A DNA stretch of 64,000 nucleotides, from contig CABOHA010000001.1 in assembly GCA_902399975.1 (NCBI GenBank), forward strand, positions 397,397 through 461,396. Direction: 5' to 3'. Below the pieces are notes generated by a model. That model ran no database searches. It worked only from the letters and a program-made list of their open reading frames with translations, and had not been told where the DNA came from. Positions within the stretch are counted from its first letter, which is position 1. Every line of letters begins with the position of its first letter. The stretch comes from Coriobacteriaceae bacterium. Lineage in GTDB: Bacteria > Actinomycetota > Coriobacteriia > Coriobacteriales > Coriobacteriaceae. The translations under genes and the position numbers were made by a program. Shown here piece after piece: positions 1 to 7,761 of the stretch.

Positions 1-54
1 CTCGAGGGCTCTTCCCGTCCTCGTCGTCGTAACTCCGAGAGGAGGGGTCAGTAG
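1..54 (+). CDS. rpsC: 30S ribosomal protein S3, C-terminal end (partial)
   Basis: The window opens inside a gene whose last 17 codons give a basic tail ([17 protein letters not shown]) ending in TAG. The TAG overlaps the GTG start of rplP. Position immediately before rplP and the Arg-rich tail fit ribosomal protein S3 in the conserved S10 operon order. Only the tail is visible, so the call rests mainly on synteny. Confidence 0.75.
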   Translation, partial: LEGSSRPRRRNSERRGQ

Positions 55-557
55 TGCTTGCCCCTAAGCGTATTCTTCACCGCAAGGTGCAGCGTGGCTC
101 CATGAAGGGCCAGGCCAAGGGTAATACCGAGCTGCATTTCGGCGAGTTTGGTATCCAGGCTCTCGAGGCCCATTGGATCACCAACCGTCAGATCGAGGCC
201 GCTCGTATTGCCATGACCCGCTACATGAAGCGTGGCGGTCGTGTCTACATCACGATCTTCCCCGATAAGCCCATCACCAAGAAGCCTGCCGAGACTCGCA
301 TGGGTTCTGGTAAGGGTAACCCCGAGGAGTGGGTGGCCGTCGTCAAGCCCGGCCGCATCATGTTCGAGGTCAAGGGCGTGCCCGAGGAGGTCGCTCGCGA
401 GGCTCTGCGTCTTGCTCAGCACAAGCTCCCCATCAAGACCAAGATTGTGGTTGCCAAGAACGCTGAGCAGCGCATCGAGAAGGAAATGGCTGAGGAGGCC
501 GCTCTCGAGGCCAAGTGGGCTGCTGAGGACGCCGCCGCCGCCAAGGAGGAGAACTAA
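54..557 (+). CDS. rplP: 50S ribosomal protein L16
   Basis: Encodes L16, a large-subunit protein of the central protuberance and A-site region. The start MLAPKR...HRK, the central [11 protein letters not shown] stretch and the [18 protein letters not shown] motif are diagnostic. The start is a GTG overlapping the rpsC stop (TAGTG), with GGAGG upstream, so translation is probably coupled. At 167 aa it is about 25-30 residues longer than the usual L16. The extra residues form an Ala/Glu-rich C-terminal tail, a lineage-type extension. The stop overlaps the rpmC start by one base. Confidence 0.97.
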   Translation: MLAPKRILHRKVQRGSMKGQAKGNTELHFGEFGIQALEAHWITNRQIEAARIAMTRYMKRGGRVYITIFPDKPITKKPAETRMGSGKGNPEEWVAVVKPGRIMFEVKGVPEEVAREALRLAQHKLPIKTKIVVAKNAEQRIEKEMAEEAALEAKWAAEDAAAAKEEN

Positions 558-772
558 TGAAGCCCGCAGAGATTCGTGAGCTCTCGGACGCTCAGCTCGT
601 TGAGAAGCTGAAGGAAATGCGCGCCGAGCTCTTTAACCTTCGTTTCCAGATGGCCACTAGCCAGCTGGACAACACCGCTCGCGTCAACACCGTGAAGAAG
701 GACATCGCTCGCGTCCTCACGGAGCAGCGCGCCCGCGAGATCGCAGCGGAGAAGTCCGCTGTCGCCGAGTAG
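557..772 (+). CDS. rpmC: 50S ribosomal protein L29
   Basis: A 71-aa two-helix protein beginning [20 protein letters not shown] with the typical RAELFNLRFQMATSQLDNT core. L29 sits near the peptide exit tunnel and helps dock SRP and trigger factor. It starts at an ATG overlapping the rplP stop (TAATG), so it is translationally coupled. Order rplP-rpmC-rpsQ is canonical. Confidence 0.96.
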   Translation: MKPAEIRELSDAQLVEKLKEMRAELFNLRFQMATSQLDNTARVNTVKKDIARVLTEQRAREIAAEKSAVAE

Positions 773-788
773 GACCTAAGGAGAGAAC

Positions 789-1049
789 ATGACTGATTCG
801 CGTAACACGCGTAAGGTCCGTACGGGTGTCGTTACCTCCGTCTCCGGTGCCAAGACCATCGTTGTCACCGTCACCGAGCGCAAGCGTCACGCCAAGTACG
901 GCAAGATGATGACCAGCTCCAAGAAGCTGCACGCTCACGACGAGGAGTGCACGGCTGGCGTGGGCGATACCGTCCGCGTTATGGAGACCCGTCCTATGTC
1001 CAAGATGAAGCGTTGGCGCCTCATCGAGGTCGTCGAGCGCGCTAAATAA
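789..1049 (+). CDS. rpsQ: 30S ribosomal protein S17
   Basis: An 86-aa OB-fold 16S rRNA-binding protein. The motifs GVVTSVSGAKTIVVTVTERK and HDEECTAGVGDTVRVMETRP followed by SKMKRWRL are characteristic. It starts 16 nt after rpmC behind an AAGGAG ribosome-binding site. It is the last S10-operon gene before an unusually long, structured gap ahead of rplN. Confidence 0.96.
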   Translation: MTDSRNTRKVRTGVVTSVSGAKTIVVTVTERKRHAKYGKMMTSSKKLHAHDEECTAGVGDTVRVMETRPMSKMKRWRLIEVVERAK

Positions 1050-1076
1050 GCAGTCGCTCTTACGACTTGTACGTTT

Positions 1077-1160
1077 CCGAAGATGTGCGTATGCCTGGCT
1101 TGCATACCACAGGCCGTATAAAGGCTGCGCACCTCTCTTCGGTTCTTAGTTCGGAGGAAC
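1077..1160 (+). ncRNA. Candidate structured mRNA leader (three-way junction) before rplN
   Basis: The 118-nt gap between rpsQ and rplN folds by eye into a compact three-way junction. The outer stem is CCGAAGA (1077-1083) with TCTTCGG (1136-1142), continued by GTGCG (1085-1089) with CGCAC (1128-1132). Inside are TATGC/GCATA (1090-1094/1102-1106) and CAG-G-CC/GGCTG (1110-1115/1123-1127). A last 4-bp hairpin, GTTC/GAAC (1149-1160), puts the GGAG of the rplN ribosome-binding site in its loop. The CCTC at 1132-1135 could pair with that site. Autoregulation by a ribosomal protein is inference. Confidence 0.5.
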
Positions 1161-1167
1161 ATCTACC

Positions 1168-1536
1168 ATGATTCAGATGCAAACCATGCTGAACGTCGCC
1201 GACAACTCCGGCGCTCGCAAGATTCGCTGCATCAAGGTGCTTGGCGGTTCCAAGCGTCGTTATGCAGGCATCGGCGATGTGTTCATCGGTGCTGTCCAGG
1301 AGGCTACCCCTGGCGCCAACGTCAAGAAGAAGGACGTTGTCCGTTGCGTCGTCGTTCGCACCGTTAAGGAGATCCGCCGCAAGGATGGCTCCTACATTCG
1401 CTTTGATGAGAACGCCTGCGTTGTCATCAACAACGATGGTTCGCCCGTCGGCACCCGTATCTTCGGGCCCGTCGCTCGCGAGCTTCGTGACAAGAAGTAC
1501 ATGAAGATCGTCTCGCTCGCTCCCGAGACCCTGTAG
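1168..1536 (+). CDS. rplN: 50S ribosomal protein L14
   Basis: A 122-aa L14, normal length, with [19 protein letters not shown] at the N-terminus and the [20 protein letters not shown] core. L14 binds 23S rRNA at the subunit interface (bridge B8). The ATG is preceded by CGGAGGAAC. It is the usual first gene of the spc group and is separated from rpsQ by the structured leader, suggesting it can be controlled independently of the S10 genes. Confidence 0.97.
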   Translation: MIQMQTMLNVADNSGARKIRCIKVLGGSKRRYAGIGDVFIGAVQEATPGANVKKKDVVRCVVVRTVKEIRRKDGSYIRFDENACVVINNDGSPVGTRIFGPVARELRDKKYMKIVSLAPETL

Positions 1537-1549
1537 TTAGGGGAGATAT

Positions 1550-1855
1550 ATGTATATCAAGAAGGGCGATAAGGTCCAGGTTCTCTCTGGTAAGGATCGC
1601 GGCAAGCAGGGCGTCATCCTGCGTGCTTTCCCCGCCGAGAACAAGGTCGTTGTCGAGGGCGTTTCGGTCGTCAAGAAGGCCGTCAAGCCCAACGCTGCCA
1701 ACCAGCAGGGCGGCATCGTTTCGCAGGAGGCTCCCATCGATGCCTCCAACGTCAATCTCGTCTGCCCCGAGTGCGGTAAGGTTACCCGCGTCGGTCACGA
1801 GAAGGACGGCAAGAACAAGCTGCGCGTCTGCAAGAAGTGCGGCCACAAGTTCTAA
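1550..1855 (+). CDS. rplX: 50S ribosomal protein L24
   Basis: A 101-aa KOW-domain protein ([20 protein letters not shown]) that nucleates 50S assembly. The C-terminal [11 protein letters not shown]...VCKKCGHKF has two CxxC pairs typical of the zinc-ribbon-like tail found in many bacterial L24 proteins. It starts 13 nt after rplN behind GGGGAGA. In nearly all bacteria rplE follows. Here a terminator follows 28 nt after the stop. Confidence 0.96.
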   Translation: MYIKKGDKVQVLSGKDRGKQGVILRAFPAENKVVVEGVSVVKKAVKPNAANQQGGIVSQEAPIDASNVNLVCPECGKVTRVGHEKDGKNKLRVCKKCGHKF

Positions 1856-1883
1856 GCTGCCCGCAACATCAAGTTGCTAGCAA

Positions 1884-1918
1884 AGGCCCGGATGCCCCAC
1901 GGCACCCGGGCCTTTTTC
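1884..1918 (+). terminator. Rho-independent terminator after rplX
   Basis: AGGCCCGG (1884-1891) pairs with CCGGGCCT (1906-1913), and an inner TGCC/GGCA stem extends the hairpin. It is followed by TTTTT. It ends transcription of the ribosomal operon immediately after rplX. Confidence 0.85.
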
Positions 1919-2623
1919 TATCCCCACTCGATGGATTCGGTTCTGCCGTCCCGTCATTCCGGTTGCCCCACTTTTCGGTGCCGTCTCGAATCGAGTGCCG
2001 CCAGGTGACACCCTGTCGTGTTTCGTCGGCTTCGGGGACAAAAGTCGGGACAACTCCAAAAACTATTTTCGAATTCAGGGCTTTGAGTTTTTGTTTTTGT
2101 CCCAAAGGGCGCGGCGGGATGCCTTTGGAGGCTCGATAGCGCCGAAAACGCCCGTTTTGAAACTCAAATGCCTTTTCGCGCGCAAGCCGCCAGCTGCAAT
2201 AGGAAGTGAATCAACGCAGGCGGCTTTCAAGCAGTTTGCAAAACTGCAGGTCGCAGGTCTTCATTGCCAGTAGGAGAAATGAGTAGTCTCAGGTGGCTTG
2301 CCCATGAGTTGACGAACGGGATTTGAGATTACGCTGACGTCCGGAAACGCTTCGAGCACGGCGTTACGTTTTTGGGGTTTGGGCGTAGCCCCTGCACCCG
2401 CGAGCGCGGGCCTTAAGCCCGCCGAGAGGGTGACGCGTCGAAAACGAAAGGGAAAGAGAGAAGGGGCCGTCCCTATCATTCAGGTTGCGACCGAAGAAGA
2501 CAAGGAGATCCCCTGAGCCTGAATGATGCCCCACAGACCGCGTCCGACCGAGCTCAAGCCGAGCTTTTCCTGACGTCCGCCTTCGCGGAGATGATGGCTG
2601 GATTGGCTATGGATTGGCAACAC
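1919..2623. other. Long non-coding stretch
   Basis: About 700 bases without a convincing gene. It holds a T-rich tract near 2080-2100, a short palindrome around 2231-2247 (GCAGTTTGCAAAACTGC) and the inverted repeat listed separately. Short open frames here have no recognisable motifs or ribosome-binding sites. It lies between the broken ribosomal operon and the transposase remnant. Confidence 0.6.
2463..2532. repeat. Imperfect long inverted repeat
   Basis: ATCATTCAGG (2475-2484) and CCTGAATGAT (2518-2527) are exact reverse complements, flanked by GGGGC (2463-2467) and GCCCC (2528-2532). The 33-nt interior has no clear fold. There is no T-run, so it is not an ordinary terminator. It could be an RNA element or the end of a decayed insertion sequence. 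Confidence 0.5.
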
Positions 2624-3097
2624 TTATTTGGACGATTCCGGGAGGGACGGCCCCGCCTCCCTGAACTCGACCGGCGACATGTAGCCCAGCGTCGAGTGGG
2701 TCCTGAAGTTGTTGTACCAGTGCACGTAATCCAAGAGCTTGGCTCGGAGCTCGCGCGTCCCTCCTCAGTCCTTCGGAGTGGCCGACGATCTCCCCGTTGC
2801 AGAGGTCGACGAGCAGGCAGACGTAGTTCCATGACGCCCCGACGCGCACGCAGGCCAAGTCGCTGCTTATATGGGTGCACGGCGCCCTGCCGCCGAAGCC
2901 GCGCGCGACGACGTTGGGCACGTCGGCCTCGTTGACCGTCCCGGGGTGCACCTTGAACCTCTTCCTGCCGTATGCGCCGGCCAGGCCGTTCTCCCTCATG
3001 ATGCGGCAGACGCGGCGCCGGCTGACGGTAACGCCCGACCTCCCGGGCGACGCCTTGATCTTGCGCGATCCGTTCCGGCCCTTGCTGGCGGCGTGCG
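2624..3097 (-). pseudogene. IS3-family transposase OrfB remnant
   Basis: Read on the minus strand, an upstream part carries the HTH/IstB-like linker (VSRRRVCRIMRENGLAG) and the start of the integrase core (WNYVCLLVDLCNGEIVGHS). A second frame then gives the C-terminus (LLDYVHWYNNFRTHSTLGYM, SPVEFREAGPSL). The middle of the catalytic core, where the second Asp and most of the region before the Glu should lie, is missing, about 90 codons. There is also a frame change. The N-terminus is replaced by sequence of the neighbouring mtnN fragment. It is inactive. Confidence 0.8.
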
Positions 3098-3109
3098 CCG
3101 CCGCGGCCG

Positions 3110-3399
3110 CCGTCGCCCCCGACATTAAGGTCCTCAAGGGCCGTGTCGTCTCCGGCGACCAGTTCGTCTCGCCCGCGGGACAGAAGGAGCGCATCCTCGC
3201 GACCTTCGGCGACCTGTGCTGCGAGATGGAGGGCTGCACCATCGCGCAGGCCGCCTATCTCAACGGCGTGCCCCTCGTCGTCGTGCGCGCTATCAGCGAC
3301 AAGCCCTGCGCCGAGGGCCAGGTTGTCGACTACAACACCTTCGAGAAGAAGGCCGCCTGCGACTGCGCCCGCATCGCCGCACGCATGGTTAAGCTTTAG
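3110..3399 (+). pseudogene. mtnN: 5'-methylthioadenosine/SAH nucleosidase, C-terminal fragment
   Basis: The frame encodes GRVVSGDQFVS, CCEMEGCTIAQAAYLNGVPL and VVRAISDKP, the second half of MTA/SAH nucleosidase. The catalytic SD (as AISDKP) and the substrate-binding ME are retained. The N-terminal half is absent, replaced by the IS3 remnant. Without it no active enzyme can form. The family normally recycles methylthioadenosine and S-adenosylhomocysteine. Confidence 0.8.
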
Positions 3400-3456
3400 G
3401 CCCTGCGCACCGGGGCCCTTCTTTATGTTGGGACCCCGGCGCGCAGGGCCCTTTCC
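3399..3456 (+). terminator. Terminator after mtnN fragment
   Basis: GGCCCTGCGC (3399-3408) pairs with GCGCAGGGCC (3441-3450), with an inner CGGGG/CCCCG stem, followed by CTTT. The stem overlaps the mtnN stop codon, which marks it as the native terminator of that gene. Confidence 0.75.
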
Positions 3457-3625
3457 AAAGCGAAGTGTCGAGCCGAAGTGTTGAGCGTCGGCCCTGAATG
3501 TTCAATGGCCGTTGTTTTCTGCCCCTCAAGTGGTGGACTTTTCCTCGGAGCTGTTGATTCCCCCACGCGCCCCCTTCCGTTCTCTGTTCTCCCCTTATAC
3601 TCCTTGTACGAGGAGGTAAGAAGTC

Positions 3626-6367
3626 ATGGACAAGACCACACAGGACAGCTTGGCAAAGAAACCCGTCGACATGAGGGACAGGATTCTCGAGCATCTCGAG
3701 GCCCTCACCTCTGCCGTCTCACTCGACGACCTTGCCCGTCTGTCCACCTCCGACATCGCCGAGACGCTCATCATCTCCAGGAGCCTGGCGAGCCAGTACC
3801 TCAACGACCTTGTTCGCGCCGGCCTTGTGGTTAAGGTGGCGGGCAGGCCTGTCCGTTATTTTCATCGCCGCGCGTTCCAGAAGCGTTTTCAGGTAAAGCT
3901 CTCTGCAAGTGAGTACGCCTCGCTCGCCGACCTCATCCAGGCGACGGGAATCGCCGATCACCGCGACTTCGCGCGTGCCGTGGGCTTCGACCTGAGCCTC
4001 AGCTCCGTTGTCGAGCAGTGCAAGGCTGCGGTTCAGTACCCTCCGTTTGGCCTGCCCATCCTCTTGAGCGGCGGCGTGGGTGTCGGTAAGTCTTTCCTTT
4101 CTCGCCTTGTGTACGAGTACGGCAAGAACCAGGGCTTGCTGTCCCGCGACTCCTCCTATGTGCGCATCGACTGTGCCGGGGTCCCGGACGCCGCCTCGTT
4201 CAACGGGCTTCTTGACGAGTCGATCGCGAAATCGCACGGGGGTGTGGTCTTTGTCAACGGCATCGAGACACTCTCTCCCTCTGCGATGGAGCACTGCCTT
4301 GCGACGGCCCTCGGGCTCGATGCCTCCCAGGATGCGCCGCGCGCTCGCCTCGTTCTTTCGACGACGCTTTCCGCCGATGACCTGAAGGTTTCCTCGGCCT
4401 ACAGCAAAATGCCCATCTGTGCCCGCGTCCCCTCACTCAAGGAGCGGACCCCCGAGGAGCGCGAGGATCTCATCTTGAGCTTCCTGCGCAGCGAGGGGTG
4501 CCGAATCGGTTCTGATGTGAAGATCAGCCGCGGCGCATACCGTTGCCTTGTGAACGCGGACTTTTCCGATAACATCGCCGGCTTGCGCGCCTGCGTGACG
4601 AACTGCTGCGCCAAAGCGTTCCTCAATCGCGAGGGCGACTACGTCGTCGTTCGCCCGTATCTTCTTCCCAGTGGGCTCCTCTCCTCCGCGCAGATCGATC
4701 AACAGCCCGACGATGGCGTTCTGATCGACGCGTCTCTGGATGCCGCCGAGAGCACAGGGCCGGTCGAGCAGGCGCTCGATGCCCTGTGCTCCCTCGATGA
4801 GCGATTCTGCGCCGGGGAGCTTTCTGTCTCCGAGCTCGTCTCGCAAGCTGTCTCCGCTGTGCGCGGCGTTGAGGATCACTTGATCTTCGGCCGCGGCGTT
4901 ACCTCCTCGAGGTCGCGCGCCTTCGAGCGCGTCGTGGGCGCGGTCCTTGCCGACGCAGGCTCTTCTTATGGCATCGAGCTTTCGAGGAAGGTCGCTTTTC
5001 TACTGGCCCAGGAGATTTGCCTGCAGTTGTGGCCGGGCATCGGCCTGGCTAAGCGAAAGTCTGCCTGTGCGGAGCAAATCTCCCATCTCCTCGGTGCCGT
5101 GACCTCCGAATTGCCGTTTGCCTCGAGTGTCTCCGATCAGGTCGCCGCAGACGTGGAAGGGGCGCTTGGAATCTCGCTCGATCACTTCACGAAGACGCTT
5201 CTGACGCTGTGCGTCGCATCGGAGTCTCGCGATGCGAAGGCCCTTCGGACGCTCTGCGTCATCTTGTCCCACGGCTACTCAACGGCGACGAGCATCGCCG
5301 ACGCGGCGAACCGTATGCTCGGCATGCATGTGTACGAGGCGGTCGACATGCCCTACGACCAGCAGCTGAAGGACATCGTCGGTCCGCTCCAGCGCCTCGT
5401 CGACCGCCATTCCTACTGCACCGGGGTCGTGTTCCTCGTCGACATGGGCTCCTTGGAGGAGGCCTATAAGGCCCTCGAAAACGTTACCGACTCCACTATC
5501 GGCGTGGTGAACAACGTCTCTACCGGTCTTGCGCTCGAGATCGGGGTCGGGCTGCTCGGCGGCAAGTCCGTCGCCGAGGTTCTTGGCGACGCGACCGCCG
5601 CGTGCGTGACGCACTGCAAGGTGATCGAGCGCGTCAACCGTGAGGACGCCATCGTCTTCTGCTCCGAGTCCGGGGTCGACGCCGCGGAAAGGATACGCCA
5701 GCTCGTCTCGCAGAGCCTCCCGCGCACCATAGGCGCGCGCCTGCTCACGAGGCCCTTCAAGCAGCTCGTCGCGAACGGGTCGAACGACGCCGTTTTCTCC
5801 GAGCACCGCGTCTGCGCCGTCATCGGCACGGGAGACCCCGGGGTCGCCTCCGTTCCCTTCGTCGCCCTCGAGGACATCATGTCGACGGCGTCCGCCTCTA
5901 AGGTTGATGCCGTGTTCGGCAGGTGGCTTGACGCTTCCGAGCTCTCTTCTTTCCACGAGAAGTTGCTCTCGAACATGACGCTGCAGAACGTCATCCGCTC
6001 CATCACCATCCTCGACCCGGAGCGGCTATTCCACGAGATCGAGAGCGCCGTGCACGAGCTTCAGCGCAGGACAGGCGAGAAGATCGGCAGCAACGCCATC
6101 ATTGGGCTCTACGTCCACCTCTGCTGTCTCGTCGAGCGCCTTGTTACCAGAAACCCCATTGAGACCTACGTTGGCCAGGACCGCTTCGAGGAGGAACGCG
6201 CCGATTTCATCGAGTCCTTCAGGCAGAGCTTCTCGAGCATCTCGACGCGCTATCGCGTAGAGGTTCCCGTAAGCGAGATCGCATATGTCTTCGACTACAT
6301 AAGCGTGAGCGCCGCCCCGGCGCGAGAAGAGCGCCTCGGCTCCTCGGACCTCCTGCTCGACGAGTGA
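3626..6367 (+). CDS. LevR/ManR-type PTS-regulated transcriptional regulator
   Basis: A 913-aa activator with the LevR layout: winged-helix N-terminus (about 15-75), AAA+ domain with Walker A GGVGVGKS near residue 150, PRD1 (about 390-510, candidate His 418), EIIA-Man-like domain with SHGYSTATS (His about 549), and C-terminal PRD2 (IGLYVHLCC, His about 831). The PTS phosphorylates such PRD and EIIA histidines to tune activity. The sigma-54 contact motif GAFTGA is not visible, and no -24/-12 promoter was found ahead of the downstream PTS genes. Sigma-54-independent action is therefore possible. Start ATG follows GAGGAGGTAAG. It sits directly upstream of the PTS operon, its likely target. Confidence 0.85.
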   Translation: MDKTTQDSLAKKPVDMRDRILEHLEALTSAVSLDDLARLSTSDIAETLIISRSLASQYLNDLVRAGLVVKVAGRPVRYFHRRAFQKRFQVKLSASEYASLADLIQATGIADHRDFARAVGFDLSLSSVVEQCKAAVQYPPFGLPILLSGGVGVGKSFLSRLVYEYGKNQGLLSRDSSYVRIDCAGVPDAASFNGLLDESIAKSHGGVVFVNGIETLSPSAMEHCLATALGLDASQDAPRARLVLSTTLSADDLKVSSAYSKMPICARVPSLKERTPEEREDLILSFLRSEGCRIGSDVKISRGAYRCLVNADFSDNIAGLRACVTNCCAKAFLNREGDYVVVRPYLLPSGLLSSAQIDQQPDDGVLIDASLDAAESTGPVEQALDALCSLDERFCAGELSVSELVSQAVSAVRGVEDHLIFGRGVTSSRSRAFERVVGAVLADAGSSYGIELSRKVAFLLAQEICLQLWPGIGLAKRKSACAEQISHLLGAVTSELPFASSVSDQVAADVEGALGISLDHFTKTLLTLCVASESRDAKALRTLCVILSHGYSTATSIADAANRMLGMHVYEAVDMPYDQQLKDIVGPLQRLVDRHSYCTGVVFLVDMGSLEEAYKALENVTDSTIGVVNNVSTGLALEIGVGLLGGKSVAEVLGDATAACVTHCKVIERVNREDAIVFCSESGVDAAERIRQLVSQSLPRTIGARLLTRPFKQLVANGSNDAVFSEHRVCAVIGTGDPGVASVPFVALEDIMSTASASKVDAVFGRWLDASELSSFHEKLLSNMTLQNVIRSITILDPERLFHEIESAVHELQRRTGEKIGSNAIIGLYVHLCCLVERLVTRNPIETYVGQDRFEEERADFIESFRQSFSSISTRYRVEVPVSEIAYVFDYISVSAAPAREERLGSSDLLLDE

Positions 6368-6490
6368 CCTTCCCCGCGCCGCCGCGAGCTGACCGCGCGT
6401 CCTCAATAATTCGATAACCCCTTGCCCCGCGCGAATCCGGATAGCGCCGAGGCAGTACCGAACGTAAAACTTCATTTGATAGGAGCAAAC

Positions 6491-6964
6491 ATGAGTGTTG
6501 TTATGGCACGAATCGACAATCGCCTGCTTCACGGCATCATCGTGACGCAGTGGGCCCCGGTGTCGGGCGCGACCCGAGTCATGGTCATCGACGACAAGGT
6601 CGCCGGCGACGAGGTCCTGAAGTCCACCATGAGGATGGCGCGCCCCGCGGGCATGGCCGTCTCGATCATCTCCGAGGAGACCGCGCTCAAGAACTTCGCG
6701 GCGGGCAAGTACGACCGCGAGAAGGTCTTTGTCATCGCCAAGGAGCCCGAGACGATCCTTCACCTGGTCGAGTCGGGCATCGAGCTCCCGTCGCTGATCG
6801 TCGGCGGCTCTCTTGTCAAGGAGGGCGGCGTCCAGCTCACCCAGCGCGCCTATGCCTCCGCCGAGAACGTCCAGAGCTACAAGGCGCTCATCGCCCGCGG
6901 CGTCAAGGTGACGGCACAGTTCGTGCCCGCCGACAAGCCCGTCTCCGTCGCCGACCTCATCTAA
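6491..6964 (+). CDS. PTS mannose/fructose/sorbose family IIB component
   Basis: A 157-aa cytoplasmic IIB domain. The signature ARIDNRLLHGIIVTQW contains the phosphorylated His14. It passes phosphate from IIA to the sugar entering through IIC/IID. The ATG is chosen because AGGAGC lies 5 nt upstream and the family signature begins a few residues later. An in-frame upstream start would add an atypical N-terminus. It is the first gene of a IIB-IIC-IID-IIA-DUF2961-ROK operon. Confidence 0.93.
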   Translation: MSVVMARIDNRLLHGIIVTQWAPVSGATRVMVIDDKVAGDEVLKSTMRMARPAGMAVSIISEETALKNFAAGKYDREKVFVIAKEPETILHLVESGIELPSLIVGGSLVKEGGVQLTQRAYASAENVQSYKALIARGVKVTAQFVPADKPVSVADLI

Positions 6965-6973
6965 GGAGGGATC

Positions 6974-7759
6974 ATGGTCAACTTCACTATCCTGCAGGTC
7001 GTCCTTTTGACCCTGCTGGCCTTCATCAAGCACGTGGACTACTACGGCATCCCGATGATCTTCGTCAACTATGCCGTCTTCTGGGGCCTTATCACCGGTG
7101 TCGTCATGGGCGACTGGCAGACCGGCCTCGTCATCGGCGGCACCATCCAGCTCATGCAGCTCGGCGTCGCGGGCTTCGGCGGCTCGTCGATTCCCGACTA
7201 CGGCACGATGGCCATCATCGCCACAGCCTACGGCGTGACCCTGGGCGCGGACACGGGCCTCGCCATCGGCCTGCCGGTCGGCATGCTCGGCATCCAGCTC
7301 GACGTCATCGTCAAGATCCTCAACGGCTTCGTCGTCGAGAAGTCCCAGAAGTTCTGCGACGAGGGCAAGTTCAAGCAGATGAACGCCATCCTGTGGGTCT
7401 GCCCCGTGCTCTTCGGCCTGTGCGCCGCCCTGCCCGTCTTTGTCTCCGTGACCCTCGGCCAGCCCGCCGTCAACTGGCTCCTCGAGGTTATGCCCCAGTG
7501 GTTCCTTTCCGGCCTCACCCTCGCCGGCAAGATGCTCCCGGCCGTCGGAATCGCGATGCTGCTGCGTTACATGCCCACCGGCAAGTACTTCCAGTACCTG
7601 CTCGCCGGCTTCTTCCTCTCGGCCTTCCTGAACGTGCCCATCATCGGCGCCGCCATCGTCGGCTTTGCCCTCGCGATCGCGTTCTACCAGCGCGCCGAGA
7701 GGGACACCGAGCTCGCCGCCCACGCTTCCGCAGACGCCTTCATCGGAGAGGATGAGTAA
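6974..7759 (+). CDS. PTS mannose/fructose/sorbose family IIC component
   Basis: A 261-aa integral membrane protein with several hydrophobic segments. The GGTIQLMQLGVAGFGGSSIP motif and the following TAYGV segment are hallmarks of IIC of the mannose family (sugar channel). It starts 9 nt after IIB with GGAGG in the gap, and ends two bases before IID. It forms the permease together with IID. Confidence 0.93.
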   Translation: MVNFTILQVVLLTLLAFIKHVDYYGIPMIFVNYAVFWGLITGVVMGDWQTGLVIGGTIQLMQLGVAGFGGSSIPDYGTMAIIATAYGVTLGADTGLAIGLPVGMLGIQLDVIVKILNGFVVEKSQKFCDEGKFKQMNAILWVCPVLFGLCAALPVFVSVTLGQPAVNWLLEVMPQWFLSGLTLAGKMLPAVGIAMLLRYMPTGKYFQYLLAGFFLSAFLNVPIIGAAIVGFALAIAFYQRAERDTELAAHASADAFIGEDE

Positions 7760-7761
7760 CC

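Noticed and set aside
3478..3625. Gene between the mtnN fragment and the LevR-type regulator
   Set aside because: The frame that crosses this region runs out of phase into the regulator and has no start signal. It is probably just promoter sequence.
6368..6490. Sigma-54 promoter before the PTS genes
   Set aside because: Searched for GG-N10-GC and TGGCAC-N5-TTGC and found none that fits.
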